A model generated the notes under the pieces. It saw only the letters and a program-made list of their open reading frames with translations. It had not been told where the DNA came from and did no database searches. A program made the translations under genes and the position numbers. A DNA stretch of 64,000 bases. Source: Bifidobacterium pluvialisilvae. GTDB taxonomy: Bacteria; Actinomycetota; Actinomycetes; Actinomycetales; Bifidobacteriaceae. Shown here piece by piece: positions 1 to 9,254 of this stretch (position 1 is its first letter; every line of letters begins with the position of its first letter). The stretch spans positions 1 through 64,000 of the forward strand of contig NZ_JAHBBI010000005.1 of NCBI RefSeq assembly GCF_019331695.1, in the 5' to 3' direction.

Positions 1-66
1 CGCACGGTTGTATAAAATAACCACTAGCACCTCAAGCTAGCGCGTCTACCATTCCGCCACCCGGAC
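1..66 (-). tRNA. tRNA-Leu(GAG), partial (3' end outside the window)
   Basis: Reverse strand: the acceptor strand GTCCGGG starts at 66 and the anticodon stem CTAGC/GCTAG encloses loop TTGAGGT, giving anticodon GAG. The sequence is identical to the complete copy 244 bp to the right. The 3' acceptor and part of the T arm lie before base 1. Confidence 0.93.
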
Positions 67-191
67 AGGTGCCGTGTTTGGCAACGAGATGGAACTATAG
101 CATCATGGCAGGGGTATATGTCAAATCGGAATGTCATACGGCGTGTCGTCTTTGGTGCCGTGGGATTCGAAAAGATGGTGAGAATACAAGA

Positions 192-216
192 AAACCCCTT
201 GGAATCCAAGGGGTTT
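192..216 (-). terminator. Hairpin terminator between the two tRNA-Leu copies
   Basis: An 11-bp perfect stem (AAACCCCTTGG with its complement) around a 3-nt loop lies 4 bp beyond the CCA end of the complete tRNA-Leu. On the minus strand a short T-containing stretch follows. It probably ends transcription of the upstream tRNA copy. Confidence 0.7.
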
Positions 217-222
217 CGTTGG

Positions 223-310
223 TGTCCGGAGCGGGACTTGAACCCGCACGGTTGTATAAAATAACCACTAGCACCTCAAGCTAGCGCGTCTACCATTCCG
301 CCACCCGGAC
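223..310 (-). tRNA. tRNA-Leu(GAG)
   Basis: Complete class II tRNA on the minus strand. The acceptor pair GTCCGGG/TCCGGAC encloses an anticodon loop TTGAGGT (GAG), a long variable arm and a T arm with GGTTCAAGTCC. The CCA end is encoded at 222-220. It reads CUC and CUU leucine codons. It is the second copy of a tandem duplication with the partial tRNA at the window edge. Confidence 0.96.
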
Positions 311-337
311 AGGTGCCGTGTTTGGCAACGAGATGGA

Positions 338-368
338 ACTATAGCATCATGGCAGGGGTATATGTCAA
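338..368 (-). promoter_or_regulatory. Promoter of tRNA-Leu
   Basis: On the minus strand a perfect -35 TTGACA (368-363) is followed after 17 nt by GCTATA or after 19 nt by TATAGT, about 30 bp upstream of the tRNA 5' end at 310. The same promoter is repeated for the first copy, with its -35 box at 124-119, so both duplicated tRNAs keep their own promoter. Confidence 0.65.
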
Positions 369-406
369 ATCAGCACGTTATCCGGCGTGTCGTGTACGTT
401 TGAGCC

Positions 407-1216
407 ATGACTTTTCCGCTTTTCCTTATCGACCCCAGCAAGGACGAGACCCCGGTGAACAGCGACGAACGGCTGCATGACGGGTGGGTGATCACCGTGC
501 CGGAGTATGTAGCACGGCATGCATTCAAATCGATGAGACTTGGCAAGGGCGAGAGGCTCTACCTCTCCGACGGCCGGGGTCTGCGCGTTCTCGCCACGGT
601 GAGCGATCCGGGCAACCGTCAGGTCACCGTCGAGGAGGTCGGTCGTGATCCGGCGCCGGTGACGAGGCTCCAGCTGGTGCAGGCGCTTGCCAAGTCCGGT
701 CGCGACGAACAGGCCATCGAGACCGCAACCGAAGTGGGCGTGGACTCAGTGGTCCCGTGGCAGGCCAACCGGTCCATCGTGCAATGGAAGGGCGGCAAAG
801 AGGCCAAGGCCGCGGCCAAATGGAGGCAGATCCTCAACGCCGCCACCGAGCAGTCCCGTCGTACGTGGGCGCCCGAGCTGCAGCCGAAAACGAGCAGCAA
901 GGGCATCGTCGAGATGTGCCTGCGTGCCGGCGTGCATGGCGACCTGGTCATCGTGCTGCATCAGGACGCGACCGATACGTGGGACTCCATCGAGGACAAG
1001 GTACGTGAGGTCTCGGAACGCTGCCTTGACGACGGGAAGCCGAGAACGATCAGCGTGGTGGTTGGGCCCGAGGGCGGCATCAGCGAGGAGGAGGTCTCCT
1101 CGTTCGTCGGGGCGGGGGCCTGCGCCGTGGTGCTCGGCGGCAACATCATGAGGGCGTCGAGCGCGGGGCCGGTCGCGCTGGCGCTGCTGTCACGGGTTCT
1201 CGGACGGTTCGCGTGA
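407..1216 (+). CDS. rsmE: 16S rRNA (uracil-1498-N3)-methyltransferase RsmE
   Basis: 269 aa, slightly longer than the usual 240-250 aa. RsmE proteins are SPOUT-fold methyltransferases that use S-adenosylmethionine to methylate N3 of U1498 in 16S rRNA of the assembled 30S subunit. An N-terminal PUA-like part (residues ~15-85) precedes the knotted domain. The cofactor motif VVGPEGGISEEE is at about 218-229 and the second knot motif LGGNIMRASSAGP at ~243-255. The start ATG has no strong Shine-Dalgarno sequence. hinT follows 115 bp downstream on the same strand. Confidence 0.9.
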   Translation: MTFPLFLIDPSKDETPVNSDERLHDGWVITVPEYVARHAFKSMRLGKGERLYLSDGRGLRVLATVSDPGNRQVTVEEVGRDPAPVTRLQLVQALAKSGRDEQAIETATEVGVDSVVPWQANRSIVQWKGGKEAKAAAKWRQILNAATEQSRRTWAPELQPKTSSKGIVEMCLRAGVHGDLVIVLHQDATDTWDSIEDKVREVSERCLDDGKPRTISVVVGPEGGISEEEVSSFVGAGACAVVLGGNIMRASSAGPVALALLSRVLGRFA

Positions 1217-1331
1217 GCGCCCATCATGAACGTTGGGTGAACCGTGTTCCCCATGCGCGTGGTGCTCTTCGGATTATCCCAAGCGCGCAATAGCATGAAC
1301 ACCGTAAGCTACGTCATAAAGGAGCGACTTC

Positions 1332-1670
1332 ATGAGCAAGGACAACGACTGCCTGTTCTGCAAGATCATCGCGGGGGACATCCCCAGTGAGAAGGTGTAC
1401 GAGGACGACACCACCTATGCGTTCAAGGACATCAATCCCAAGGCGAAGGTGCATGTGCTCATCGTGCCGAAGAGCCATTACCCGAACGTCGCCGCCCTCG
1501 CCTCGCAGGACGCGGGGCAGCTCGCGCACATGGTCGGGGTGGCCCAGTCCATCGCCGACCGGGAGTTCCACGGTGAATACCGCCTGGTGTTCAACACCGG
1601 CAAGGACGCCGGCCAGACCGTCTTCCACGTGCACGCCCATGTGCTCACCGGCGAGGTGCTTGACGAATAG
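1332..1670 (+). CDS. hinT: HIT family protein (HinT-like purine nucleoside phosphoramidase)
   Basis: 112 aa, the normal length of bacterial HinT. The family hydrolyses adenosine 5'-phosphoramidates through a histidine triad. The triad HVHAHV is visible near the C-terminus (H99, H101, H103), and the N-terminal [19 protein letters not shown] is typical. The start ATG follows AAAGGAG with good spacing. The small gap to phoH (~84 bp, no terminator) suggests co-transcription. Confidence 0.93.
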   Translation: MSKDNDCLFCKIIAGDIPSEKVYEDDTTYAFKDINPKAKVHVLIVPKSHYPNVAALASQDAGQLAHMVGVAQSIADREFHGEYRLVFNTGKDAGQTVFHVHAHVLTGEVLDE

Positions 1671-1753
1671 GTGCCGCCCCGGCCGGCGGATTGCCGGCCC
1701 CGGCCATTCCGACGTGTCCCAGACAATCGAACGGAAAGAGAAAACGACCTAAC

Positions 1754-2884
1754 GTGGCCACAACAACACGTACCATCACCATCCCCTCGGAACTCAACCC
1801 CGTGGCGGTCCTCGGACCGGCCGACCAGGTGATTCGCGAGGTGGAGAGGGCCTTCCCCGAACTGACGATCATCGTCCGAGGCAACCGGGTCGCGATCATG
1901 TCGCGCTCAAAGCAGACGGAGTCCCAGGCCAACGACGCCGAGGAGATCATCGACACGATCATCCAGGCCGCGTACACGGCCCCGATGGATGCGGACACCG
2001 TGCGCAGGCTGCTGAGCACATCCCACTCCAGGGAGGGGCTGCAGAAGCGGATGCGCGAGCATGCATCCGTCCAGCGTCCGGGCGCCCGTCCGTCCGCCTC
2101 CCCGCGGAGGGACCCAGGTCCAGTCAAGGACGAACGCAAGCGCGTGCATATCCCCGGCGTGATCACCTTCGCGCTCGGCGTTCCGGTCCGACCGAAGACC
2201 CCGGGCCAGATAGCCTACGTCAACGCCATCGAGAAGCATACGATCACGTTCGCCATCGGCCCCGCCGGCACGGGAAAGACCTATCTGGCCGTGGCGAAGG
2301 CGGTACGGGCCTTCGAGGACGGCCGGGTGCGCAAGATCATCCTCACCAGGCCGGCCGTGGAGGCGGGGGAGAACCTCGGGTTCCTTCCCGGAACGCTGAG
2401 CGAGAAGGTGGATCCGTACCTGAGGCCGCTGTACGATGCGCTGTCCGACATGCTGGGCGCCGACCAGCTGCACCGTTATCTCGGCGACGGCACCATCGAG
2501 GTGGCGCCGCTCGCCTACATGCGAGGCCGTACGCTCAATGACGCCTACGTGATCCTCGACGAGGCCCAGAACACCACCGAGCAGCAGATGAAGATGTTCC
2601 TCACACGTCTTGGCTTCAACACCCGCATGATCATCACCGGCGACATCACCCAGGTCGACCTGACCGTGCCGAAGTCGGGCCTCGCCACCATCGAACGCGT
2701 GCTCGGGGACATCGACGACATCGCGTTCGTGCATCTCAAATCCGCCGACGTGGTGCGGCACGAGCTCGTCGGCCGCATCGTCGAGGCGTACGGCCGCTAT
2801 GATGAACTGCGCAAGGAGCACGAGGAACGCCGGCGCCGCAGGCCGGCGGACGGACGTCGCCGTCAGGAGGATGAACACGCATGA
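1754..2884 (+). CDS. phoH: PhoH family P-loop ATPase
   Basis: 376 aa from a GTG start at 1754. An upstream in-frame ATG at 1691 has no ribosome site, while GGAAAGAG precedes the GTG. Cytoplasmic PhoH-like ATPases are RNA-linked P-loop proteins that usually neighbour ybeY. Walker A GPAGTGKT lies at 169-176 and the Walker B motif DEAQ at 269-272, with an N-terminal KH-like region and a basic C-terminal tail. The stop overlaps the ybeY start by 4 bp (ATGA), so the two are translationally coupled. Confidence 0.92.
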   Translation: MATTTRTITIPSELNPVAVLGPADQVIREVERAFPELTIIVRGNRVAIMSRSKQTESQANDAEEIIDTIIQAAYTAPMDADTVRRLLSTSHSREGLQKRMREHASVQRPGARPSASPRRDPGPVKDERKRVHIPGVITFALGVPVRPKTPGQIAYVNAIEKHTITFAIGPAGTGKTYLAVAKAVRAFEDGRVRKIILTRPAVEAGENLGFLPGTLSEKVDPYLRPLYDALSDMLGADQLHRYLGDGTIEVAPLAYMRGRTLNDAYVILDEAQNTTEQQMKMFLTRLGFNTRMIITGDITQVDLTVPKSGLATIERVLGDIDDIAFVHLKSADVVRHELVGRIVEAYGRYDELRKEHEERRRRRPADGRRRQEDEHA

Positions 2885-3423
2885 GCGTCGAAGTGACCAA
2901 CGAAACCCCATGGACCATCGAGCCGAAGACCTTCTCCGACCTCGGGGTGTGGGTCCTCGACCAGATGCGGGTCAGCACGCAGTCCGACTTGACAATACTG
3001 TTCAACGACCCGGCCTCCATGGCCCGTCTGCATGAGCGTTGGATGAACCTCGAGGGTCCCACGGACGTGATGAGCTTCCCCATGGACGAACTGCGCCCCG
3101 GCAACGGCAAGACGGTGCCGGAAGGGGTTCTGGGCGACATTGTCATCTGCCCGTATGTGGCCGCCGAGCAGGCCCGTGCCGCCGGACATTCCACCATCCA
3201 GGAGATGATGCTGCTCACCATCCACGGCATCCTGCATCTGTTGGGCTACGATCACACCACGCCCGCGGAGGAGCGTCAGATGTTCGGACTGCAGCGTCAG
3301 CTCCTGTTGACCTTCCTTGCGTTGCGTCCAGGCATCCTCGACGACGTGCGGCTGCCGGAGGGCTCGCCGGACCTGCTGGCCCGATATGAGGCCGAGCACC
3401 GCGGGGATGGCGACGAGTCATGA
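2881..3423 (+). CDS. ybeY: Endoribonuclease YbeY (rRNA maturation factor)
   Basis: 180 aa. YbeY is a zinc metallo-RNase involved in 16S rRNA 3' maturation and ribosome quality control. The metal site H(x)3H(x)5H is complete: [11 protein letters not shown] at residues 115-125 (H115, H119, H125). The phoH-ybeY-CNNM order with 4-bp overlaps at both ends is the conserved actinobacterial arrangement. Confidence 0.95.
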   Translation: MSVEVTNETPWTIEPKTFSDLGVWVLDQMRVSTQSDLTILFNDPASMARLHERWMNLEGPTDVMSFPMDELRPGNGKTVPEGVLGDIVICPYVAAEQARAAGHSTIQEMMLLTIHGILHLLGYDHTTPAEERQMFGLQRQLLLTFLALRPGILDDVRLPEGSPDLLARYEAEHRGDGDES

Positions 3424-4790
3424 TCGAGACGCTCATCCCGATGGTCGTTGCATTGGCCGTCGTCGCCCTGCTGCTGGTGTGGTTCTCGCTGGTGATGGCC
3501 TCCACCGAGGGCGCGGTCTCCCGCGTCACGCGCTCCAGCCTCAACAACCTGATTCTCGAAGTGCAGACGAACGGCGAAAGCCAGTTCAACAAGATGAAGC
3601 AGCTCGACCGCATCCATCGCGTGCAGCGGCTTGTTTCCGACCGCTTCGCCACATCGGGGTCGTGCGCGTTCTTCCGCATCGTGTGCAACATCCTCGACGG
3701 CGTTCTTGTCGCATGCATCTCGGATGCGCTCGGCGCCCCCATCTGGGTGACGTTGCTGTGCGGCATCGCGTTCGCGCTCGTCGTCGGCGTGGTGTCGATC
3801 CTGGTGCGGCCCCGCAGCGCCGGCGCCTCCATGCCCATACAGATCATGCTCAAGCATTCCCGCGCGGTCTCCATCGTCGTGGCGCTGACCCCGTTCGCAC
3901 GGGTCAACGGCATCAACGCCTCCCGGCCGGGCAGGACCGAACTCTCCGACGACGAGGAGCTCGAGAAGATCCATCTCGAACAGGGCCGCGCCATGATCGA
4001 CCGTCTCGTGGAGACCGACGACTTCGATCCGGAGATTTCCGAGATGCTGCGCAACGTGCTGACGTTGTCCGAGACGTTGACGCGCGAAATCATGGTGCCG
4101 CGCACCGACATGATCTGCATCGGCAAGGACGAACCGCTCGGCAGCGTGCTGAAGATGTTCTCCCGGTCGGGATTCTCGAGGGTCCCCATCATCGGCGACT
4201 CGGTCGACGACCTCGTCGGCATCGCCTATCTCAAGGACGCGGTGAGGGCCGTCGCGTTCAATCCCGCCGCGGGGTCGCGTCCGGTCTCCTCGATCAGCCG
4301 TGACCCGCTGCTGGTTCCGGAATCCAAGCCCGTCGACGACCTGTTCCACCAGATGCAGCGCCAGCGCCAGCATGTGGCCGTCGTCGTCGACGAATACGGC
4401 GGCATCGCCGGTCTCGTGACCATCGAGGACGCCATCGAGCAGATCGTCGGCGAGCTGGAGGACGAGCACGATCGCACCCAGAAGGCCGAGCCCGCGGAGG
4501 TCGCCCCCGGCAAGTGGCGTTTCCCCGCACGCTCGTCCATCGCCGACGTCGAGGAGATCTTCGAGATCAGCCTCGACGAGGACGATGTCGACACCGTCTA
4601 CGGACTGCTCACCAAGGTGCTGGGCAAGGTGCCCTTGGTCGGCTCCCATGCGGTCACTCACGGACTGCGCCTCACGGCGGTCGATTCAGCCGGTAGGAGG
4701 AAGAAGGTGTCCACCATCCTCGTCGAGTTGGCCTCCGCTGCTGAAACGGATCGTGACGACTCCGACGAGGAACGGGATGCCGACGGCTGA
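3420..4790 (+). CDS. CNNM/CorC-type transporter-associated CBS-domain protein
   Basis: 456 aa membrane protein of the HlyC/CorC (CNNM, DUF21) family, implicated in Mg2+/Co2+ efflux and once annotated as hemolysin. A first hydrophobic helix spans residues ~5-30 and further hydrophobic segments lie at ~90-135 (DUF21). A tandem CBS pair follows (~220-340, with [17 protein letters not shown] and a [17 protein letters not shown] segment). A CorC-type C-terminal domain (~365-440) and a charged tail complete it. It overlaps ybeY by 4 bp. Confidence 0.9.
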   Translation: MIETLIPMVVALAVVALLLVWFSLVMASTEGAVSRVTRSSLNNLILEVQTNGESQFNKMKQLDRIHRVQRLVSDRFATSGSCAFFRIVCNILDGVLVACISDALGAPIWVTLLCGIAFALVVGVVSILVRPRSAGASMPIQIMLKHSRAVSIVVALTPFARVNGINASRPGRTELSDDEELEKIHLEQGRAMIDRLVETDDFDPEISEMLRNVLTLSETLTREIMVPRTDMICIGKDEPLGSVLKMFSRSGFSRVPIIGDSVDDLVGIAYLKDAVRAVAFNPAAGSRPVSSISRDPLLVPESKPVDDLFHQMQRQRQHVAVVVDEYGGIAGLVTIEDAIEQIVGELEDEHDRTQKAEPAEVAPGKWRFPARSSIADVEEIFEISLDEDDVDTVYGLLTKVLGKVPLVGSHAVTHGLRLTAVDSAGRRKKVSTILVELASAAETDRDDSDEERDADG

Positions 4791-4816
4791 CCTGAGGATT
4801 TCACCAGCCCTCACGG

Positions 4817-4834
4817 TACAGTAGTGTCTTATGC
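4817..4834 (+). promoter_or_regulatory. Possible -10 element and leaderless start of era
   Basis: TACAGT at 4817-4822 ends 8 nt before the ATG of era at 4831, and no Shine-Dalgarno sequence lies in front of that ATG. The spacing is what a leaderless mRNA would have, with transcription starting at or next to the A of ATG. The -35 region is weak. Leaderless transcripts are common in actinobacteria; here it is inferred from spacing only. Confidence 0.4.
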
Positions 4835-5796
4835 AAGATGCTCAAGACGCCTACAAATCCGGTTTCATCGCCGTCGTCGGACGGCCCAACGTCGGCAAGT
4901 CGACGCTCATCAACGCGTTGATCGGCTCCCACGTCGCCATTACGTCCTCGCGTCCGGAGACGACGCGAAAGGCAATCCGCGGCGTGCTCACCACCGACCA
5001 TGCGCAGATCGTGTTGGTCGACACCCCCGGCATCCACCGTCCCCGCACATTGCTCGGACAGCGTCTGAACGACATCGTCGATGAATCGCTGTCCGAGGTG
5101 GACGCCATCGCGTTCCTTCTGCCCGCCGACCAGGAGATCGGCCCCGGCGACCGGCGCATCCTCAGCAGGCTCCGCAGCCAGTTCGCCACGAAGAGCGACG
5201 ACGGTTCGTTCTCATGGAAGGTGCCGCTCATCGCCGTGGTCACCAAGATCGACGAACTCAACCGCACCCAGCTTGTCGACAAGCTCATCGAGATCAACGA
5301 GTTCGCCGGATTCTCCGATATCGTGCCCGTGTCCGCACTGGAACACGACAACCTCGACGAGGCCCGCAAGCTGTTCATCGACGCCATGCCCGAGGGACCT
5401 CAGATGTATCCCGAGGACCAGATCAGCGAGGAGAAGCCGGAGGAGGCCATAGCGGAGCTCATCCGCGGTGCGTTCCTCGAGGAGCTCGACGATGAGCTGC
5501 CCCATTCGCTCGCCGTCGTGGTCGATGACATTGTCTACCCGGACGAGGTCGAGACCGAGGAGGAACACGAAGGGCCGAAGCCCAAGGTGCAGGTGCTGGT
5601 CTCCGTCTATGTGGAGCGTGACTCGCAGAAGCCCATCATCATCGGGCGCAAGGCCGAGCATTTGGTGCGGGTGAAGAAACGGCTGCGCACTCCCGTCAAC
5701 CGCATCGTCGGCGCGAAGGCGAAGCTCGACATGCACGTCAAGGTGGCGCGTGAATGGCAGTCCGACCCCAAGAAGCTCGATCGACTCGGTTTCTGA
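4831..5796 (+). CDS. era: GTPase Era
   Basis: 321 aa. Era binds the 3' end of 16S rRNA and couples small-subunit assembly to growth. G1 is GRPNVGKS (17-24), G3 is DTPG (64-67), and G4 is TKID near residue 141. The C-terminal KH domain contains GRKAEHLVRVKKRL and ends at the stop. The protein is about 20 residues longer than E. coli Era because of an acidic insertion (ETEEEHEG) near the KH domain. Confidence 0.96.
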   Translation: MQDAQDAYKSGFIAVVGRPNVGKSTLINALIGSHVAITSSRPETTRKAIRGVLTTDHAQIVLVDTPGIHRPRTLLGQRLNDIVDESLSEVDAIAFLLPADQEIGPGDRRILSRLRSQFATKSDDGSFSWKVPLIAVVTKIDELNRTQLVDKLIEINEFAGFSDIVPVSALEHDNLDEARKLFIDAMPEGPQMYPEDQISEEKPEEAIAELIRGAFLEELDDELPHSLAVVVDDIVYPDEVETEEEHEGPKPKVQVLVSVYVERDSQKPIIIGRKAEHLVRVKKRLRTPVNRIVGAKAKLDMHVKVAREWQSDPKKLDRLGF

Positions 5797-5855
5797 CCGG
5801 CCGCCCGTTCTATCCGGCGGCTTGTGTCGTCCGGGGCCGAGAGAAAGGATGAATT

Positions 5856-6887
5856 ATGAGCAGACGCAACGGCACGCATGCCGGCACGGTGAACGTCGCG
5901 ATACTCGGATGCGGCAGGATAGCGCATCATATGGCGCAGACGTTGCGTGGCATGGCCGACGACGAACGGTATTCCGACCTCGTGCGCCCCTATGCCGTGG
6001 CGACGAGGGCCGACGCGGACCGTGCGGCGCGGTTTGCGGACCGGTACGGGTTCGACAAGGCGTACGGCAGCTACGAGGCCATGCTCGCCGACCCGGAGAT
6101 CGATCTGGTGTACATCGCCACACCACACGCATTGCACGCCAACCATGCCATCGCATGCATGATGGCCGGCAAGAACGTGTTGGTGGAGAAATCGTTCACC
6201 GCGAACGAGGAGCAGGCGAGGAAGGTGCTGGCCGTAGCCTCGCAGACCCGGCTGCTCTGCACCGAGGCCATCTGGACGCGGTACATGCCCAGCCGCCAGA
6301 TCATTCTCGACGCGTTGGAATCGGGCGTGATCGGCACACCGAAGCAGGTCTACGCCAACCTCTCATACCCTGTGTCGGGCAAGGCGCGTATGACCGATCC
6401 GGCCATGGCCGGAGGCGCGTTGCTCGACGTCGGCGTCTACCCCATCAACTTCGTCGCCATGGCGTTCCCCGATGCACGGCCCGAACGGGTGACCACCAGC
6501 TGCGTGTTCACCGATGGGGGAGTGGACGAACAGTTCTCCGCCACCTTCTGGCTGGACAACGACGTGGCGGCCACCATCGACTCGTCCATGGTGACGGTCG
6601 GCAGCCGTCAGGGCATCATCCAGGGCGACGAAGGCTACCTCATCGTGGAGAACATCAACAATCCGGAACGCATCGACGTATTTGACGCCGACCACCGACG
6701 CACCGGCACGATATCGGTCCCCGAACAGATAACCGGATACGAGTACCAGGTCGTCAGCGCCGCCAGGGCGATTCTCGACGGTGCCGTCCAATGCGAGGAG
6801 ATGCCGCATGAGGAGACGCTGCGCATCATGCGCATCATGGACTCCCTTCGTGCGCAATGGGGCGAGGTCTATCCGTTCGAACATTGA
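5856..6887 (+). CDS. Gfo/Idh/MocA family NAD(P)-dependent oxidoreductase
   Basis: 343 aa. The N-terminal Rossmann fold begins with VNVAILGCGRIAHHMA (~12-27), and the conserved EKSF lysine motif follows at ~104-108. The C-terminal alpha/beta domain (~130-343) is typical of the family, which acts on sugars, inositols or diols. The substrate cannot be read from sequence. GAAAGGAT precedes the ATG. It is transcribed away from era and ends at a bidirectional hairpin. Confidence 0.88.
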   Translation: MSRRNGTHAGTVNVAILGCGRIAHHMAQTLRGMADDERYSDLVRPYAVATRADADRAARFADRYGFDKAYGSYEAMLADPEIDLVYIATPHALHANHAIACMMAGKNVLVEKSFTANEEQARKVLAVASQTRLLCTEAIWTRYMPSRQIILDALESGVIGTPKQVYANLSYPVSGKARMTDPAMAGGALLDVGVYPINFVAMAFPDARPERVTTSCVFTDGGVDEQFSATFWLDNDVAATIDSSMVTVGSRQGIIQGDEGYLIVENINNPERIDVFDADHRRTGTISVPEQITGYEYQVVSAARAILDGAVQCEEMPHEETLRIMRIMDSLRAQWGEVYPFEH

Positions 6888-6923
6888 GAACAGCCATATA
6901 CATATACAACTGGCTGTCATATG

Positions 6924-6964
6924 AAAGAAGTCCCCTCCGCCATATAGTGGTGAGGGGACTTCTT
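6924..6964. terminator. Bidirectional hairpin terminator between convergent genes
   Basis: A 13-bp stem (AAGAAGTCCCCTC with its complement) with a ~13-nt loop lies between the convergent oxidoreductase and acyl-CoA ligase genes. A-rich and T-rich flanks on both sides allow it to act in both directions. Confidence 0.8.
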
Positions 6965-7004
6965 CGTGTCGCGTTTACGGAATCAGGACCGCCGGTCTTT
7001 GCCG

Positions 7005-9059
7005 TCAGGACCTCTTGCGCGGCGTATACATCTGCGTATCGAGCAGCGTCGCATACCGGGCGATGACCTTCGGCCTGATCACCTTCATCGATGCGGTCAT
7101 CAGCCCATTCGCCTGCGTGAACTCCTCGGGCAAAACGATGAACTTGCGCACCGATTCGGCCCGGGAGACGCCTTCGTTCGCCAGATCGACGAACTTCTGG
7201 ATCTCCGCGCGCACCGCGGCGTTGTTCGCGGCGTCCTCCATCGACATCTCACGGTCGAGGCCCTTGGACTCCAGCCACGGACGCAGCGACTCCTCATCCA
7301 GGGTGATGAGCGCGGAGATGAACGGTCGCTTGTCGCCAAGCACCAGCGCCTGCGAGACGATCTCGCAACGCTGGATGACCTCCTCGATCGGACCGGGGGA
7401 GACGTTCTTGCCGCCTGCGGTGATGATGAGGTCCTTCTTGCGGCCGGTGATGTAGAGGAAGCCGTTGGCGTCGAGACGTCCCAGATCGCCTGTGGCGAAC
7501 CAACCGTCCTCGGTGAACGACGTTCTCGTGGCCTCCTCGTTCTTGTGGTAGCGGTGGAACACCGAAACACCCTTGATCTGAATCTCGCCGTCCTCGGCGA
7601 TACGCAGCGTGAAACCGGGGAACGGAATGCCGACGGAACCCTGACGGAACGGCACGCCCAGCGGGTTGAACGCGCAGGGGGCGGTCGTCTCCGTGGCGCC
7701 GTACCCCTCGTACACCGGCACCTTGGCGCCGCGGAAGAACGCGAGCAGCTCAGGGTCGAGCGGGGCGCCGCCGGAGACGATCCACTGGGCACGGCCACCC
7801 AGCACGTCACGCAGCGACTTGTACACGATGGGGTCGAAGGAGGCGCGGCGAGCGCTGACCAACGCCCCCGCCTTGCCCTTCTCGGCCACCTCCTTCATGT
7901 AGTCCTGCGCCGCGGTGACGGCGGCGGCGAACACGAGGCCCTTGGCGCCATGACCGGCTTTCTGGGAGGCGGCGTTATACACCTTCTCCAACACACGAGG
8001 CACCACGATCATCACCGATGGCCTGGCGACCTGCAGATCGCCGATCAGCGTCTTGATGCCCTGGGCGATGTAGACGTGCAGGGAGCTTGCCACCACGATG
8101 TAGTTGATGGCGCGGGCGAAGGAGTGCGCCTGCGGCAGGAACAGCAGGATGGTGTTCTGTTCGTCATGCAGCAGGTCGGGCATGTAGTCGCGCAGGTTGA
8201 ACGCGTCCGCGCAGTAATGCTCATGCGTCATCTCCACGCCCTTCGGGGCCGCCGTGGAGCCGGACGTGTACACGATGGAACACAGGTCGGTCTTCTTCAC
8301 GGAGTCGATGCGCTCATCAAGCGTGGCGTCCGAGACCGACGCCCCGTATGCCTGGATCTCGTCGAGGCCGCCCGTCTCGAGACAGACGATGTGCTCGACG
8401 GTAGGGCATTGGGACAGCACGTTCTCGGCCTCGGCTCGCATGGCCGTGGTCTCCACAATCAACAGGCGTGCGTCGGAATTGTTGGCGATGTTGCGGATCT
8501 GCTCGCCCGAATCGGTGTCGTAGATGGTGGCGAGCACACCGCCGCAGGCCATGATCGCCGCATCCACAATGTTCCATTCGTAGCTGGTGCGGCACATGAA
8601 CGCCACCGCGTCGCCCTTTTTCAGACCGTAATGCAGCAGACCCTTGGCGGTGATGCGGATGTCGGCGAGCGTTTCGTCCGCCGTCTTTGTCATCCATTCG
8701 CCGTCCCTTTTGAACGTGTACAGGGGCTTGTCGCCCATGCGCTGTGCACGGTCCGCGTAGATGTCGTAGATGCTGGTGCCCTCGTCAAGCGGGGGATTGC
8801 CATCGGTGCGCGACGTCAGCAGACCGTCGTCCATATACGTCGTGGTGGGGTAGTCGGGGCCCCAGTAGTCCACGTGGGGAAGATCGTCCGGCGAGACGGG
8901 GTCGTGCGCCGGAGGGTTGTCGGGAAGACCGTCGTCGTTCAGATCGTCGCTGCCGGGGTAGTCCAGATAGTTTCGTCCAAGATTGGAGGCGCGATGCGCC
9001 GCCGTGGCCACTGCGTTTTTTACGGAACCGATAAGACCCACGAGTTCTCCTTCATTCAA
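7005..9059 (-). CDS. fadD: Long-chain fatty acid--CoA ligase (AMP-forming)
   Basis: 684 aa. ANL-superfamily enzymes adenylate a fatty acid and transfer it to CoA. The AMP-binding P-loop YTSGSTAAPKG, the GYGATETTAP motif and the TGDLG...GRKKD hinge motif with its conserved lysines are all present. The unusual N-terminal ~70 residues are acidic and proline-rich (DYPGSDDLNDDGLPDNPP), ahead of the catalytic domain. Bifidobacteria lack beta-oxidation, so the likely role is activation of exogenous fatty acids for lipids. This role is inferred. Confidence 0.9.
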   Translation of the reverse strand: MNEGELVGLIGSVKNAVATAAHRASNLGRNYLDYPGSDDLNDDGLPDNPPAHDPVSPDDLPHVDYWGPDYPTTTYMDDGLLTSRTDGNPPLDEGTSIYDIYADRAQRMGDKPLYTFKRDGEWMTKTADETLADIRITAKGLLHYGLKKGDAVAFMCRTSYEWNIVDAAIMACGGVLATIYDTDSGEQIRNIANNSDARLLIVETTAMRAEAENVLSQCPTVEHIVCLETGGLDEIQAYGASVSDATLDERIDSVKKTDLCSIVYTSGSTAAPKGVEMTHEHYCADAFNLRDYMPDLLHDEQNTILLFLPQAHSFARAINYIVVASSLHVYIAQGIKTLIGDLQVARPSVMIVVPRVLEKVYNAASQKAGHGAKGLVFAAAVTAAQDYMKEVAEKGKAGALVSARRASFDPIVYKSLRDVLGGRAQWIVSGGAPLDPELLAFFRGAKVPVYEGYGATETTAPCAFNPLGVPFRQGSVGIPFPGFTLRIAEDGEIQIKGVSVFHRYHKNEEATRTSFTEDGWFATGDLGRLDANGFLYITGRKKDLIITAGGKNVSPGPIEEVIQRCEIVSQALVLGDKRPFISALITLDEESLRPWLESKGLDREMSMEDAANNAAVRAEIQKFVDLANEGVSRAESVRKFIVLPEEFTQANGLMTASMKVIRPKVIARYATLLDTQMYTPRKRS

Positions 9060-9254
9060 TAGTCCTATCGCACTCTAGTAGCAGGGCCTCCCGTTACGCT
9101 ACCGTAGGCGCGGACGGCGATGTCGATGCCGCCCTCTCGTCGGATGCGTATCGCGCCGTGACTGATTGTTGCCATTTGTTGACTTTGATATAGACTTGAC
9201 GGGGCGCCGTGATCGTTGCGACGTCTTTACAAAAAAATTACGAGGGAGGACCAG

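Larger units (their letters stand above)
1..371. repeat. Tandem duplication of tRNA-Leu plus promoter (1-127 and 245-371)
   Basis: Bases 1-127 and 245-371 are identical over 127 bp at a distance of 244 bp. The identity covers the tRNA body visible in the window, the spacer and the promoter, and stops just upstream of the -35 box. This looks like a recent segmental duplication. The left copy is cut by the window, so the full length of the repeat cannot be seen. Confidence 0.9.

Noticed and set aside
6966-9062. Plus-strand open frame of 698 codons opposite the acyl-CoA ligase
   Set aside because: Antisense shadow caused by high GC at third codon positions; His/Arg/Val/Gly-rich composition, while the minus strand encodes a complete ligase with all motifs.
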